Below are positions 24,753 to 33,478 of a stretch of 64,000 nt of DNA, piece by piece. The notes under the pieces were generated by a model. That model was not told the DNA's origin, searched no databases, and worked only from the letters and a program-made list of their open reading frames with translations. The stretch is from DAOUJI01 sp965219565 (lineage in GTDB: Bacteria; Chloroflexota; Dehalococcoidia; Lucifugimonadales; JAGWBF01), in assembly GCA_965219565.1 (NCBI GenBank), contig OZ244780.1, forward strand, positions 62,001 through 126,000. The letters are read 5' to 3'. Numbering within the stretch: position 1 is the stretch's first letter; every line of letters begins with the position of its first letter. The position numbers and the translations under genes are program-made.

Positions 24753-25421
24753 TCAACTTAGTTTTGGCTGGGCAGTTGGGTCCTCGACCAGCGCTACGTG
24801 GTGAAACCGGCCGGCCTTGATTTCCTGCACGAGAGTCTCTACCGAGTCCACCCCGCGGTGAAACTCCGTTGCCGCAGCACCCAAGGTGTGGAGCCGGTGG
24901 GCGTCGCTGCCTCCGACAGTCCTCATTTCCAGCTGGTCGCTGAGGTCCAAAGAAAATTTAGTCTCGCCCTCGGTGGCCCGGCCGTTCAGTCCTTCAACAG
25001 CGTCGCAGACCCTGAAGATGGGATCGGTGCAGGCGTCGTCAATCATGCTCTGATAGTAGTCGGGCTTATGGGCGTGCTCCGGCAGGAACCGCCTACGATA
25101 AGGGTGAGCGGCTATCAACGCGCCTCCCGCCTGCCTTGTAAGGTCGTCCAGCACGTGCACTTTGTGCATCCCGAACCGGTACCCGGTCAGCCCGAAGGCC
25201 AGCACGTGCCCTGAGTCGGTGTTTATTTCTGACCCAGAAAGGACCAGGAAATCATGGCGGGCGCTGAGGCCCCGTAGGGAATCTACGTCCCAGAAGTAGT
25301 CGTGCTCGGTAAAACAGATGGCGTCCAGTCCTATTGACTTGGCTTTTTCGATAAGCTCATCGGGGCCGACGAAGCTGTCATCCGAACGGGGGAAGGAATG
25401 GGTATGGAGGTCGATGATCAA
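24753..25421 (-). CDS. PHP-domain phosphoesterase-like protein
   Basis: A 222-residue polymerase and histidinol phosphatase (PHP) domain protein. Metal ligands are visible: IDLHTHSFPRSDDS (H-x-H, residues 5-7), FTEHD (near 40), the Glu in SGSEINTDSGHVLAFG (near 65-75), AAHPYRR (near 105) and GGSDAHRL (near 175). The length and D-H-x-H order fit the stand-alone YciV/RNase AM-like or PHP phosphoesterases. The natural substrate is not known from sequence. It lies 26 bases upstream of the ABC ATPase on the same strand and 150 bases from carA. Confidence 0.88.
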   Translation of the reverse strand: MIIDLHTHSFPRSDDSFVGPDELIEKAKSIGLDAICFTEHDYFWDVDSLRGLSARHDFLVLSGSEINTDSGHVLAFGLTGYRFGMHKVHVLDDLTRQAGGALIAAHPYRRRFLPEHAHKPDYYQSMIDDACTDPIFRVCDAVEGLNGRATEGETKFSLDLSDQLEMRTVGGSDAHRLHTLGAAATEFHRGVDSVETLVQEIKAGRFHHVALVEDPTAQPKLS

Positions 25422-25570
25422 CGGGGCTCCAAGGCTTGGGGGTCTGGCGGCTAGTTTCCCACCCTACCCAAGGTCTAGTCAACCCTGCGAATTGACGGGG
25501 CCTTTGAGAGACCTATCCAAAACCTCTTCCCAATATTGCGGGGGAAGATTGAGATGAGGGTGAACGGAAG

Positions 25571-26713
25571 CTACTCGGGGACCATGTCCAGGAAGCGGTC
25601 GAAGACTTCCTCGTTGTCCCGTGGGCCTGGCGAAGCTTCCGAGTGATATTGGATGGTCAACACCGGCAGGTCCAAGTGCTTCATCCCTTCCACCGTGCCG
25701 TCGTGGAGATTGACCTGGGTAACCTCCAACCCCGACGGCAATGATCGAGGGTCGACGGCATAGCCGTGGTTCTGGGCCGTAATGTGCACCCTGCCAGAGA
25801 GGAGGTCCTTCACGGGATGGTTTGCTCCCCGGTGTCCGAACTTGAGCTTGAAGGTGTCGGCGCCAAAAGCGCGGGCTATGACCTGGTGCCCCAGGCATAT
25901 CCCCATCAAAGGGACTTTCCCTATCAAGCTCCTGGCAGTCCCCACCAAGCCGTCCAGAAGTGCAGGGTCGCCTGGGCCGGGAGAGAAGAGTACTCCCGAG
26001 GGATTCAGGGACATGATTTCGTCGGCGGTGGACGAACCCGGGACTACGACCACCTGGCAGCCCCGGCGGTTCAGGAGCCGCAGGATGTTGTACTTGAGAC
26101 CCATATCGGTGACCACGATGCGCCGTTCGTTCCCGACGGTTGCGTCGGGGCTGTGGTTCCATGAGTAGGGTTCACGAGTCGACACCCTGGATACGAAGTC
26201 CTGGTCGTCGTACCTGGGCAAGTCCCTGATTCTGGCCAAGGCGCCTTCCGGCGCTATCTCCTGGAGAAACGTGGAAGCCTCGTTCCCTGCGCGGGCGGCA
26301 TCGCCATCGTCGGGCTGAATTATCCCCATCATTACACCCCTGGTGCGTAGGCGGCGGGTTATCGCCCTGGTGTCCACTCCCTGAATGGCCGGAATGTTCT
26401 GAGACTCCAGGAAACTGTGAAGGCTCATGTTGCTCAGGCCGTGGCTGGGATAGTCGCAGTGCTCTCTGACCACCAGCCCGGCCACCTGAATTTGCCGGGA
26501 CTCGAAGTCGTCGGGATTGATGCCGTAATTCCCGGCCAGTGGGTAGGTCAACACCACAATTTGCCCGGCGTAAGACGGGTCGGTCAGGACCTCCTGGTAG
26601 CCGGTCATGGAGGTGTTGAATACGACTTCTCCGTGGCCGAGAATGGCAGCTCCCAGGGCTTCGCCCCGGAAGGACGACCCGTCTTCCAACGTCAGATAAG
26701 TGGTTTCAGCCAA
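25571..26713 (-). CDS. carA: Carbamoyl-phosphate synthase small subunit
   Basis: Glutamine amidotransferase subunit supplying ammonia for carbamoyl phosphate. The 380-residue product has the CarA N-terminal domain (YLTLEDGSSFRGEALG at residues 5-20, FNTSMTGYQEVLTDPSYAGQ near 33-52) and a class I glutaminase domain. The nucleophile elbow is VPLMGICLGHQVIARAFG (Cys near 265) and the catalytic His-Glu is in LTIQYHSEASPGPRDNE (near 350). The large subunit carB is not in the window. It follows pyrB by 24 bases and is therefore in the PyrR-controlled operon. Confidence 0.95.
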   Translation of the reverse strand: MAETTYLTLEDGSSFRGEALGAAILGHGEVVFNTSMTGYQEVLTDPSYAGQIVVLTYPLAGNYGINPDDFESRQIQVAGLVVREHCDYPSHGLSNMSLHSFLESQNIPAIQGVDTRAITRRLRTRGVMMGIIQPDDGDAARAGNEASTFLQEIAPEGALARIRDLPRYDDQDFVSRVSTREPYSWNHSPDATVGNERRIVVTDMGLKYNILRLLNRRGCQVVVVPGSSTADEIMSLNPSGVLFSPGPGDPALLDGLVGTARSLIGKVPLMGICLGHQVIARAFGADTFKLKFGHRGANHPVKDLLSGRVHITAQNHGYAVDPRSLPSGLEVTQVNLHDGTVEGMKHLDLPVLTIQYHSEASPGPRDNEEVFDRFLDMVPE

Positions 26714-26737
26714 TAACCGCTACACCGTTCTCATTCT

Positions 26738-28114
26738 TTAGCTGTGGACCTTCCTGTCAGAGGGGTTCAAGGCTTGCACCGGATCTCCCTGAGCATCCAT
26801 GTAGAACTCATACGCACTCAGGTCAGAGGCCTCCGCTGCAAACTCCTCGATGGAGTGGCGTGTCTCATCACCAGAATATGCGAAATGCGTGGGCCGGACG
26901 GCTCGCTCACAGTAGCAGCAGATGAACCGGGTCACCGGAGCCGTGCGCAATGTAAACCGGGCTGTTGTGCTTGCTGGCTCATTGTTCACGGCGCAGGATG
27001 GATTGTCGCACCTGATGTTCCCAGGAACGTCAACGGGCGACCCGTCGTCGCTCTCAGCTCTTTCCCCGTCAGTCCTCCAGGGATGAAGCCCCAGCATCAA
27101 CGATATGAGAGCCATGCGCACGGGCACACCGTTCCTGGCCTGTTCGAAATATTTGCTCCGGCTGTCCGCGTCCACGTCGGTGGATATTTCGTCCACCCTG
27201 GGCAGGGGATGAAGCACTACCGCCTTGGAAAAGTCGGGCTGCTTCAATACATCGGCATTGATTCGCGGGTAGCGCCCAGGGGAACCCTGTGCCTTTCCGG
27301 TCGAGTCCCTTTCCGATTGCCGCCTGGTCACGTAGAAGGCCAGGGAGTCCTCTTTGTCGAACTGCAACTCGGCAGACCCGAAGAGCGTGAGACTGTGGGG
27401 TTCGGTTGGAGTCATGTATATTGCGTCAACAAGGCCTCCGTCGGGGCCGGAGTCGTCACTGTACAGGGCCGACAGTCCGGCGTGGCGGACTTCCTGGGTG
27501 GGTATTCCATATTCTATCTCTATCTTGTCGACTACGTGCTCGGGCAGTCCCAGCCCTTCCCCGGGCAGGCATATCACCGTGGAGCCGAACCTGAGAAGCG
27601 CGTACACCAGGGAATGAACGGTGCGGCCGTTCTTCAGGTCGCCGCACAGGACGATTTTGCGGCCTTCCAGCGTACCGAACTCCTTGCGCAGGGTGTAGAG
27701 GTCCAGCAGGGTCTGGGTTGGATGCTCGTGGCCTCCGTCGCCCGCGTTTATGACCGGCACCTCACTATAGTCGGCGGCCAGCCGGGCGGCTCCTTCCCAC
27801 GGGTGGCGCAGCACGATGAAGTCCGAGTACCCGCTCCATATTCGGACGGTGTCGGCCAGGGTCTCACCCTTTTCGACAGACGACGTGCGGGGGTCGGCCA
27901 CGGTTACAGCGGAGCCGCCCAGCCGTTTCATGGCGGCCTCGAAGGACCCTCTTGTGCGGGTGCTGGGCTCGAGGAACAGGCTCCCCATGATTTTCCTGGA
28001 GGCCAAGCCATAGAAGCTGTCCCGATCAGCCTCAATATCCTTGGCAAGATCGAGGATGTTTTCTATCTGTCCGACCGACAGGTCGTCGATGGAGACCAGG
28101 CTGCCTTTATACAT
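26738..28114 (-). CDS. pyrB: Aspartate carbamoyltransferase fused to a PyrI-like zinc domain
   Basis: Catalyses carbamoyl phosphate plus aspartate to carbamoyl aspartate. The start at ATG 28114 overlaps the pyrR stop (TAATG), giving 458 residues. ATCase motifs: FLEPSTRTRGSFEAAMKRLGG (near 45-65), LRHPWEGAAR (near 97), DGGHEHPTQTLLDLYTL (near 120-135), VVLHPLPRVDEIST (near 310). Residues ~375-430 add a zinc knuckle: RCDNPSCAVNNEPASTTARF then FICCYCERAV, i.e. two C-x4/5-C and C-x2-C half sites as in the zinc domain of PyrI. There is no PyrI allosteric (N-terminal) domain and no separate pyrI. Fused PyrBI enzymes are known (Thermotoga); this one looks like a zinc-domain-only version. Between the catalytic body and the knuckle is an acidic linker. 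Confidence 0.93.
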   Translation of the reverse strand: MYKGSLVSIDDLSVGQIENILDLAKDIEADRDSFYGLASRKIMGSLFLEPSTRTRGSFEAAMKRLGGSAVTVADPRTSSVEKGETLADTVRIWSGYSDFIVLRHPWEGAARLAADYSEVPVINAGDGGHEHPTQTLLDLYTLRKEFGTLEGRKIVLCGDLKNGRTVHSLVYALLRFGSTVICLPGEGLGLPEHVVDKIEIEYGIPTQEVRHAGLSALYSDDSGPDGGLVDAIYMTPTEPHSLTLFGSAELQFDKEDSLAFYVTRRQSERDSTGKAQGSPGRYPRINADVLKQPDFSKAVVLHPLPRVDEISTDVDADSRSKYFEQARNGVPVRMALISLMLGLHPWRTDGERAESDDGSPVDVPGNIRCDNPSCAVNNEPASTTARFTLRTAPVTRFICCYCERAVRPTHFAYSGDETRHSIEEFAAEASDLSAYEFYMDAQGDPVQALNPSDRKVHS

Positions 28115-28695
28115 TAAGAAGCGCCCTCCCACTGCTGTTGGTGGACCAAGCTGGAGTCGAGGACCACTTCGTCGCTGCCATCAACTTCGGCGACCCTGAC
28201 TCTCACTGTCTCCCCGCGGCTTGTTGGGATGTTCTTCCCCACGTAGTCGGCCCTTATGGGAAGCTCCCTGTGCCCCCTGTCCACCAGGACCGCCAGCTGG
28301 ACCCGCCTGGGTCTGCCCAGGTCCGTCAGAGCGTCCAGAGCCGCCCTGGCTGTGCGCCCTGTGTAGAGCACGTCGTCCACCAGCACGATGCGCTTTCCCT
28401 CGACCTCCATCGGCGAGCCTTCGGCCACGGGCCTGAGCCTGGGTCTCGGAATGTCATCTCTATAGGGTCGGATGTCCAGCTCGTACACCGGAGTTTCGGC
28501 GTCTTCGAAAGTCTGTATCGCGTCCGTGATGCGCTGGGCCAAGGGAAGACCCCGAGTGCGTATTCCCACCAGGGCAAGGTCTTCGACACCTTGGTGGCGT
28601 TCGACTATCTCGTGGGCGATGCGCGACAAAATTCTCCGGACGCCGATGGCGTCCAGGACCACGCTTGCCGCAGGTTGCACCGCTCTTCCGGCCAT
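28114..28695 (-). CDS. pyrR: PyrR: pyr operon RNA-binding attenuator / uracil phosphoribosyltransferase
   Basis: Binds a conserved loop in pyr mRNA in the presence of UMP and promotes termination; many members also have uracil phosphoribosyltransferase activity. From ATG 28695 the protein has 193 residues, the usual size. It begins MAGRAVQPAASVVLDAIGVRRILSRIAHEIVERHQG, which fits PyrR. The PRPP loop VLVDDVLYTGRTARAALDAL (near 95-115) is complete. The stop TAA overlaps the pyrB ATG, so they are translationally coupled. Upstream coding potential to 28740 exists but the leader RNA structure covers that region, so I prefer the shorter start. Confidence 0.93.
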   Translation of the reverse strand: MAGRAVQPAASVVLDAIGVRRILSRIAHEIVERHQGVEDLALVGIRTRGLPLAQRITDAIQTFEDAETPVYELDIRPYRDDIPRPRLRPVAEGSPMEVEGKRIVLVDDVLYTGRTARAALDALTDLGRPRRVQLAVLVDRGHRELPIRADYVGKNIPTSRGETVRVRVAEVDGSDEVVLDSSLVHQQQWEGAS

Positions 28696-28696
28696 G

Positions 28697-28800
28697 AAAA
28701 AACCCTTGCCGACGCTGACAAGGGTTGCATTGCTCACCAAGGTGGGGGTATGGGTTTAGAGCAGCCGCCTTGCCAGCCTCACGGGACTGAATTAAAGGAT
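28697..28800 (-). promoter_or_regulatory. PyrR-binding leader with terminator-type hairpin before pyrR
   Basis: On the minus strand, upstream of pyrR, the leader contains CAGTCCCGTGAGGCTGGCAA (about 28788-28769), which matches the PyrR-binding loop pattern AGUCC-n-G-n-GAGGCU. It is followed by an 8-bp perfect hairpin AACCCTTG / CAAGGGTT (28726-28701) and a run of T (to 28697). The T run stops one base short of the ATG and the hairpin's 3' arm contains AAGGG, the likely ribosome site. The same structure could therefore end transcription and hide the start of pyrR. This fits UMP-dependent repression of pyrR-pyrB-carA. Confidence 0.85.
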
Positions 28801-28976
28801 TGGCATTTTGCTATTCATTTTTGGTTGAGACGAATCTTATCAGGGCCGAACGCCGTCTGCAAGGGAATGTGTTCATCCAAAATACATTGACGGCCAAGTA
28901 TTCAAGAAACGGGGAAATAGCGCTACCATACTCGTGAGGCGATGTACAGGGCATTCTGCATAGAGCGAGGTGTGCC

Positions 28977-30155
28977 ATGCGACTCTTTTCTTTGACGCGG
29001 ATTGTCTTGCTGGGGCTGCTGGCGATACTTGCATCGGCGGCCATAGCTTGCGGTGGGGATGATGGGGACGACCCCTTCCGGATAGGCGTGATGGAATCTC
29101 TCACGGGCCCAGGCCAGACCTACGGAACCGTGGCCGTTCAAGCCAAAGAGATGGCCGTTGAAGAGATTAATGCTGCGGGCGGCATCAACGGGCGCATGTT
29201 GGAACTCATCGTAGAGGACTCCAAATGCGCCGCCCAGGACGCAATCACTGCTTACCGAAAACTGACTGACGTAGACGGGGTCAAAATCATCCTGGGGACT
29301 TCCTGCAGCGGAGCCATGCTGGGCGCCGCTCCCCTGGCTGGGGAGGACGGAGTGATAATGTTCTCCGGCCTGGCCACCAACCCCGACATCGCCGACGCCG
29401 GCGACTATATCTTCCGGACCTCGTTGAGCGACCTCCAGTTGGGCATCGACACTGGCAACGTCATGTGGGCGGACGGCGCGCGTAAGCTGGCCACCATCAC
29501 AGAGGCGACGGACTACGCAGAGGGCGTCAGGCGGACGACCGTCGAGCAGTTCCAGAAGCGGGGCGGCGAATTGGTCGCGGAGGAACGCTACGCGTCCGAC
29601 ATCACCGACTTCAGGACCCAACTGACCAAGCTGCTCAATGAGAACCCGGATGCGGTCCACATAGCGGCCCAGTCCGAGTCCTCCGGCGGCACGATTGTCA
29701 AGCAAGCTCGGGAGCTGGGCTACGACGGACCGATGTACTCCGAAGTGGTCCCTGTCGGCGCGACTGCATTGGAGATCGCCGGCGACGCCGCCACCGGCCT
29801 CAAGGCCATCCAGACCGACCTCGACCCATCGAACACCAAGGCCCAGGAAGTGCTCGCCAACTTCCGGCAGAAATACGACTATGTCACCCTGGCCTGGTAC
29901 CTGGGTTCCGCCTACGATGACGTGTACATCACCGCCGAGTGCCTGAAGCAGACCGACGACGACCAGGATGCTGACGGTTTCAGGGACTGCATGTATGACA
30001 TCACCTGGAGCGGGACGATTGGCGACAACTACAGCTTCGACGAAAAGGGCGAGGTAGTAGGCCTGTCCAACGTCGTCGTAGAGGTGCTGCCGGTGGCCGA
30101 GAGGACCGAGGAGAACCAGGGTTACAAAGTGTTGGGACCCGCTCCGACTCAGTAA
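28977..30155 (+). CDS. Branched-chain amino acid-type ABC substrate-binding lipoprotein (LivK-like)
   Basis: A 392-residue periplasmic-binding-type protein, lipid-anchored: signal peptide LVLLGLLAILASAAIAC-type lipobox (A-I-A-C near residue 25) followed by an acidic linker. The type I binding-protein fold is clear: RIGVMESLTGPGQTYGTVAVQAKEMAVEEINAAGGING (near 35-70), VKIILGTSCSGAMLGAAPLAGEDGV (near 102-125), a DYAEGVRRTTVEQFQKRGGE region (near 185) and ARELGYDGPMYSEVV (near 245). The ligand could be branched-chain or other amino acids or small amides; Liv-type systems are diverse. A D-D-D-Q-D-A-D-G calcium-like loop lies near residue 330. It leads livHMGF. Confidence 0.9.
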   Translation: MRLFSLTRIVLLGLLAILASAAIACGGDDGDDPFRIGVMESLTGPGQTYGTVAVQAKEMAVEEINAAGGINGRMLELIVEDSKCAAQDAITAYRKLTDVDGVKIILGTSCSGAMLGAAPLAGEDGVIMFSGLATNPDIADAGDYIFRTSLSDLQLGIDTGNVMWADGARKLATITEATDYAEGVRRTTVEQFQKRGGELVAEERYASDITDFRTQLTKLLNENPDAVHIAAQSESSGGTIVKQARELGYDGPMYSEVVPVGATALEIAGDAATGLKAIQTDLDPSNTKAQEVLANFRQKYDYVTLAWYLGSAYDDVYITAECLKQTDDDQDADGFRDCMYDITWSGTIGDNYSFDEKGEVVGLSNVVVEVLPVAERTEENQGYKVLGPAPTQ

Positions 30156-30224
30156 AGTCAAGGAATAGCCGATGGGCCGGCGCGGCTCATCGGAATATTC
30201 CGTAAGAGCCCGGCTGAAGTTCCT

Positions 30225-31628
30225 TTGGGGGTCCGCTTGATTGTACGCGGTGCCGGCTCGGGCAGGCTCCTTGCCATCACACTGGCAACGATGGCGGCGG
30301 CCTATGTCGTCTGGAAGATAGCCCAGTCTCCTGAGCAGGCCACCCAGTTCGCCTTCAACGGGCTGTCAGTGGGGGCGATTTACGCTCTGCTGGCCATCGG
30401 GTTCACCCTGGTCTACAGCACCGTCTGGTTCTTCGACCTGTACTACGGCGCCGCCGCCGCTATAGGCGCCTACGGGGTCTTCTACCTGAGGTCCCACGAC
30501 ACCCTTGGAGGGCAGTACGAAGTTAACGAAGTCTACGTTAACGTGTTGTTCGCCGCGACGGCGGCCGGAGTGGCCGCTTGGGCCCTAAACAACAGCGTGC
30601 CAACCCGCCTCCGGGAGAGGTTCAAGTCAGCCGTGCGTCCGGCCATCGGACTGCTGGCGGCGGGCATAGGGGTCTACACGGGTTTCGTGCTCTCCTACCC
30701 CAGCGAATTGAACCTATTGCTCGCCCCTGCTGTCGGCGCGTTGACGGCGGTTGTGGTCCTATGGATGCTCCACCGAGGCTTCCGCCGAATGTCCAACGGC
30801 GGCAGTCTCTGGGAGTTTCTTACAATCGGCGGAATTGGAGCGGCCATACTGGGGGCGATCGTACTGGGGGCGGCCGTACTGGAGGGGGTCGTGCTAGGGA
30901 CGTACGGCGGATACCTGGTGGCCAATGCCCCAGGTTCCCAACTCTACCTAAGCTGGGGAGTGTCCTGCCTGATGGCGGGCACTGTTGGCCTCGCCCTGTA
31001 CCGGGGCATGTACGTGTACATGCGGGCGCGGGCACGGTCTCCCCTAATCATGCTGGTGGCGTCCCTGGGGGTTCTGCTGGCTCTGACCGCCGCAATCACC
31101 ATTGTATTCCAGACTGCCGCACGCCCCCTGCCCGAGGCGTTCGGGAACGAACCCTGGACCATCGGAGGAGCGAACATCAAGGGGTTCAACGTATTCACTA
31201 TCGGCGTGGCGCTGGCAGGCTTTGTGGCTCTGTTGCTGGTCCTCAAGTTGACAGCGTTCGGAAAGGCCGTCCGGGCCATCGGCGACGACGAAGAGGTGTC
31301 GAAGGTGGTGGGTATAAACACCACCGTGATAATCGCATCTGTGTTCTTCATAGGCGCCGTCTATGCGGCTATGGCCGGAATTCTGACCGGCCACGACACG
31401 GCCATACAACCAAGAATGGGCCTCCTGCTCCTTTTGAAAGGCTGGATTGCCTCCGTGGTAGGAGGCATTGGGAACCTCTACGGAGCCATCGTCGGCGGAT
31501 TCACCCTGGGAATGATCGAGCAGTTCGGCATCTGGGACCTGGCGGGGGAATGGAAGGACGTAATATCCTTCATTGTACTGATCTTGTTCCTGTCATTCTG
31601 GCCCAGGGGCCTGCTGCCCAGGAAATGA
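30225..31628 (+). CDS. Branched-chain amino acid-type ABC permease (LivH-like), enlarged
   Basis: Inner-membrane permease of the Liv system. The 467-aa length is well above the usual ~300. N-terminal core FAFNGLSVGAIYALLAIGFTLVYST (near 45-70) is canonical, and the C-terminal part (LVLKLTAFGKAVRAIGDDEEVSKVVGINT, GKAVRA cytoplasmic loop, then AAMAGILTGHD and GWIASVVGGIGNLYGAIVGGF) is typical LivH. Between them lies an insertion of about 150 residues with several hydrophobic segments, one built from four tandem five-residue units (AAILG AIVLG AAVLE GVVLG near residue 205). The start is uncertain: TTG at 30225 is the longest; an ATG at 30291 is possible. Likely part of the 5-gene livKHMGF operon. 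Confidence 0.85.
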   Translation: MGVRLIVRGAGSGRLLAITLATMAAAYVVWKIAQSPEQATQFAFNGLSVGAIYALLAIGFTLVYSTVWFFDLYYGAAAAIGAYGVFYLRSHDTLGGQYEVNEVYVNVLFAATAAGVAAWALNNSVPTRLRERFKSAVRPAIGLLAAGIGVYTGFVLSYPSELNLLLAPAVGALTAVVVLWMLHRGFRRMSNGGSLWEFLTIGGIGAAILGAIVLGAAVLEGVVLGTYGGYLVANAPGSQLYLSWGVSCLMAGTVGLALYRGMYVYMRARARSPLIMLVASLGVLLALTAAITIVFQTAARPLPEAFGNEPWTIGGANIKGFNVFTIGVALAGFVALLLVLKLTAFGKAVRAIGDDEEVSKVVGINTTVIIASVFFIGAVYAAMAGILTGHDTAIQPRMGLLLLLKGWIASVVGGIGNLYGAIVGGFTLGMIEQFGIWDLAGEWKDVISFIVLILFLSFWPRGLLPRK

Positions 31629-31658
31629 CGACGTGAAGACGGAATCGGGAGAATTGGA

Positions 31659-32687
31659 GTGCTGACGAGTCTTCGGCGCGATCCCAAAACGCTTCTGGCG
31701 TCCGCCAGGGGCAACATAGAGCTGTGGGCGAACCTGCTCATCGTCTCGTGGGCCATCGGGTTTATGCTGTGGCAGGGCGTCGGATTCGCCATCGCCATAG
31801 GAACAGTGTTCGGCATCTGGGCGATACTGGCGGTGAGTCTCAACCTGGTGGTCGGCTTCACTGGGCTGCTGTCGGTGGGTCATATAGGCTTCTTCGGGAT
31901 TGGCGCCTACACCACAGCGATTCTCACCTCGGAAGCGTCATACGACCAACTACGCACGGGGGCGATACCCACCTTTGATTGGCCGTTCTTTGCAGCTCTG
32001 CCGGTCGGTATGGTCCTCGCCGGTCTGGTGGCCATCGTCGTGGGCGTAGTGTTCAACCGGTTCAGGGACGACATCTTTGTCCTAGTCTCCTTTGGATTTG
32101 CCATTATCAGCTTCAACGTCTTCCTGAACTGGCGGGACCTCACCCGTGGTGCATTCGGCATCCACGAGGTGCCCCGCCCCGCCATTGGCGGGTGGACGTT
32201 CAACGGAGAATTGGAGTTCCTGGGCCTTGTGCTGGTGTTCCTGGCGGTCATTATGCTGATTTCCTGGTTCATAGTCAGTTCGTCGTTCGGACGGGTGCTT
32301 ACGGCCATACGGGAAGATGAGCAGGCCATTGGAGTGTTCGGCTACCGGGCGACCCATTACAAGCTTGCCGTGTGGACTATCTCAGCCATGATGGCGGGGC
32401 TGGCCGGAGGTCTGTTCGGCGGCTGGACCAGCTTCGTGGACCCCAACTCATTCATTCTGCTGGAATCCATGCTGCTGGTCGCCATAGTCATACTCGGCGG
32501 CTTGGCGACTATATGGGGATCACTGCTGGGCGCAATGGCCTTCGTGCTGTTGGAAGAGGGGATGCGCTTCATACCCGGCCTGCCCACCGAGTACATCGGA
32601 CAGGCCCGGCTGGTAATTCTGGGCATATTGCTGGCGCTGCTGATGCTGTTCAGGCCCCAGGGCCTGGTTGGGAGGTACAGGCTATGA
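31659..32687 (+). CDS. Branched-chain amino acid-type ABC permease (LivM-like)
   Basis: The second permease, 342 residues with about eight or nine membrane segments. Diagnostic region: WAILAVSLNLVVGFTGLLSVGHIGFFGIGAYTTAIL (near 50-85, the G-x-x-S-x-G-x-x-x-F-x-G-x-G-A-Y motif). The cytoplasmic EAA-like loop is AIREDEQAIGVFGYRATHYKL (near 215-235), and the C-terminal part has SFILLESMLLVAIVILGGLATIWGSLLGA. GTG start at 31659 with GGAG upstream. Its TGA overlaps the livG ATG (ATGA). Confidence 0.93.
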   Translation: MLTSLRRDPKTLLASARGNIELWANLLIVSWAIGFMLWQGVGFAIAIGTVFGIWAILAVSLNLVVGFTGLLSVGHIGFFGIGAYTTAILTSEASYDQLRTGAIPTFDWPFFAALPVGMVLAGLVAIVVGVVFNRFRDDIFVLVSFGFAIISFNVFLNWRDLTRGAFGIHEVPRPAIGGWTFNGELEFLGLVLVFLAVIMLISWFIVSSSFGRVLTAIREDEQAIGVFGYRATHYKLAVWTISAMMAGLAGGLFGGWTSFVDPNSFILLESMLLVAIVILGGLATIWGSLLGAMAFVLLEEGMRFIPGLPTEYIGQARLVILGILLALLMLFRPQGLVGRYRL

Positions 32688-33445
32688 GCGAGGGACCTGT
32701 CCAATCAGGCGAGACGTTCGCCATTGAGACCATCGACATCTCCAAGCGTTTCGGCGCCGTTCACGCGGTGGACGAACTCACCGTGTCCATTCCCAAGAAG
32801 GGAATGACCAGCATAGTCGGTCCCAACGGGTCGGGGAAGTCCACTCTGATAAATCTGCTGACCGGCACGCTGCCCCTGGACGGTGGAATGGTCATTATCG
32901 ACGGGGCAGTCCTCAAAGAGGTCAAGGCCCACGAGAACCCCGCCCACGGCATAACCCGCACGTTTCAGGAGGTGCGGCTGTTCGACCAGATGACCGTGTG
33001 GGACAACGTCATGGTGGTCCTGACCAAACGCAAGCTCTTTCCGGCTCTGTTCGAACGGACAAAGCCCGCCTACCGGGAAAAAACCCAGGCCGTCCTGGAG
33101 GACGTAGGTTTGTGGGAGAAGCGGAACGACCTGGCCATGAACCTGTCTTATGGCCAAAGGAAGCTGTTGGGCATCGGGCGGGCCATGGCGATGGGCGTAA
33201 AGACCATGATGTTCGATGAACCTTTCGCGGGACTCTTTCCGCAGATGCTGGAGAAGATGAAGGGCCTGATGAACCAGATGCGGGAAGAGGGGAACACCAT
33301 CATACTCATCTCCCACAACATGGACATAGTCCGGGAGCTGCCCGACCACCTGATTGTGCTGGACAGCGGCAAGCTCCTTGCCCAGGGGGACGTGCACGAG
33401 GTCTTGAGCCGCCCGGAGGTGATAGAAGCCTATCTGGGAGTCTAG
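32684..33445 (+). CDS. Branched-chain amino acid-type ABC ATPase (LivG-like)
   Basis: 253-residue ABC ATPase. The ATG at 32684 sits in the livM stop (ATGA overlap). Walker A IVGPNGSGKSTLINLLTG (near 42-59), Q-loop ITRTFQEVRLFDQMTVWDNV (near 88-107), signature LSYGQRKLLGIGRAM (near 150), Walker B MMFDEPFAGLFPQM (near 172-185) and H-loop ILISHNMDIVRELPDHL (near 205). The insertion after the Walker A with the ARxxQ-like region and FPQ is typical of LivG. It gains a 17-residue N-terminal extension compared with the average. Confidence 0.93.
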   Translation: MSEGPVQSGETFAIETIDISKRFGAVHAVDELTVSIPKKGMTSIVGPNGSGKSTLINLLTGTLPLDGGMVIIDGAVLKEVKAHENPAHGITRTFQEVRLFDQMTVWDNVMVVLTKRKLFPALFERTKPAYREKTQAVLEDVGLWEKRNDLAMNLSYGQRKLLGIGRAMAMGVKTMMFDEPFAGLFPQMLEKMKGLMNQMREEGNTIILISHNMDIVRELPDHLIVLDSGKLLAQGDVHEVLSRPEVIEAYLGV

Positions 33446-33478
33446 CCCAACGGCCAAGAATCACTGTGAGACGCAAGA

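Noticed and set aside
32372..32683. N-terminal extension of the livG frame
   Set aside because: It overlaps livM in another frame; the ATG at 32684 overlapping the livM stop fits the family start.
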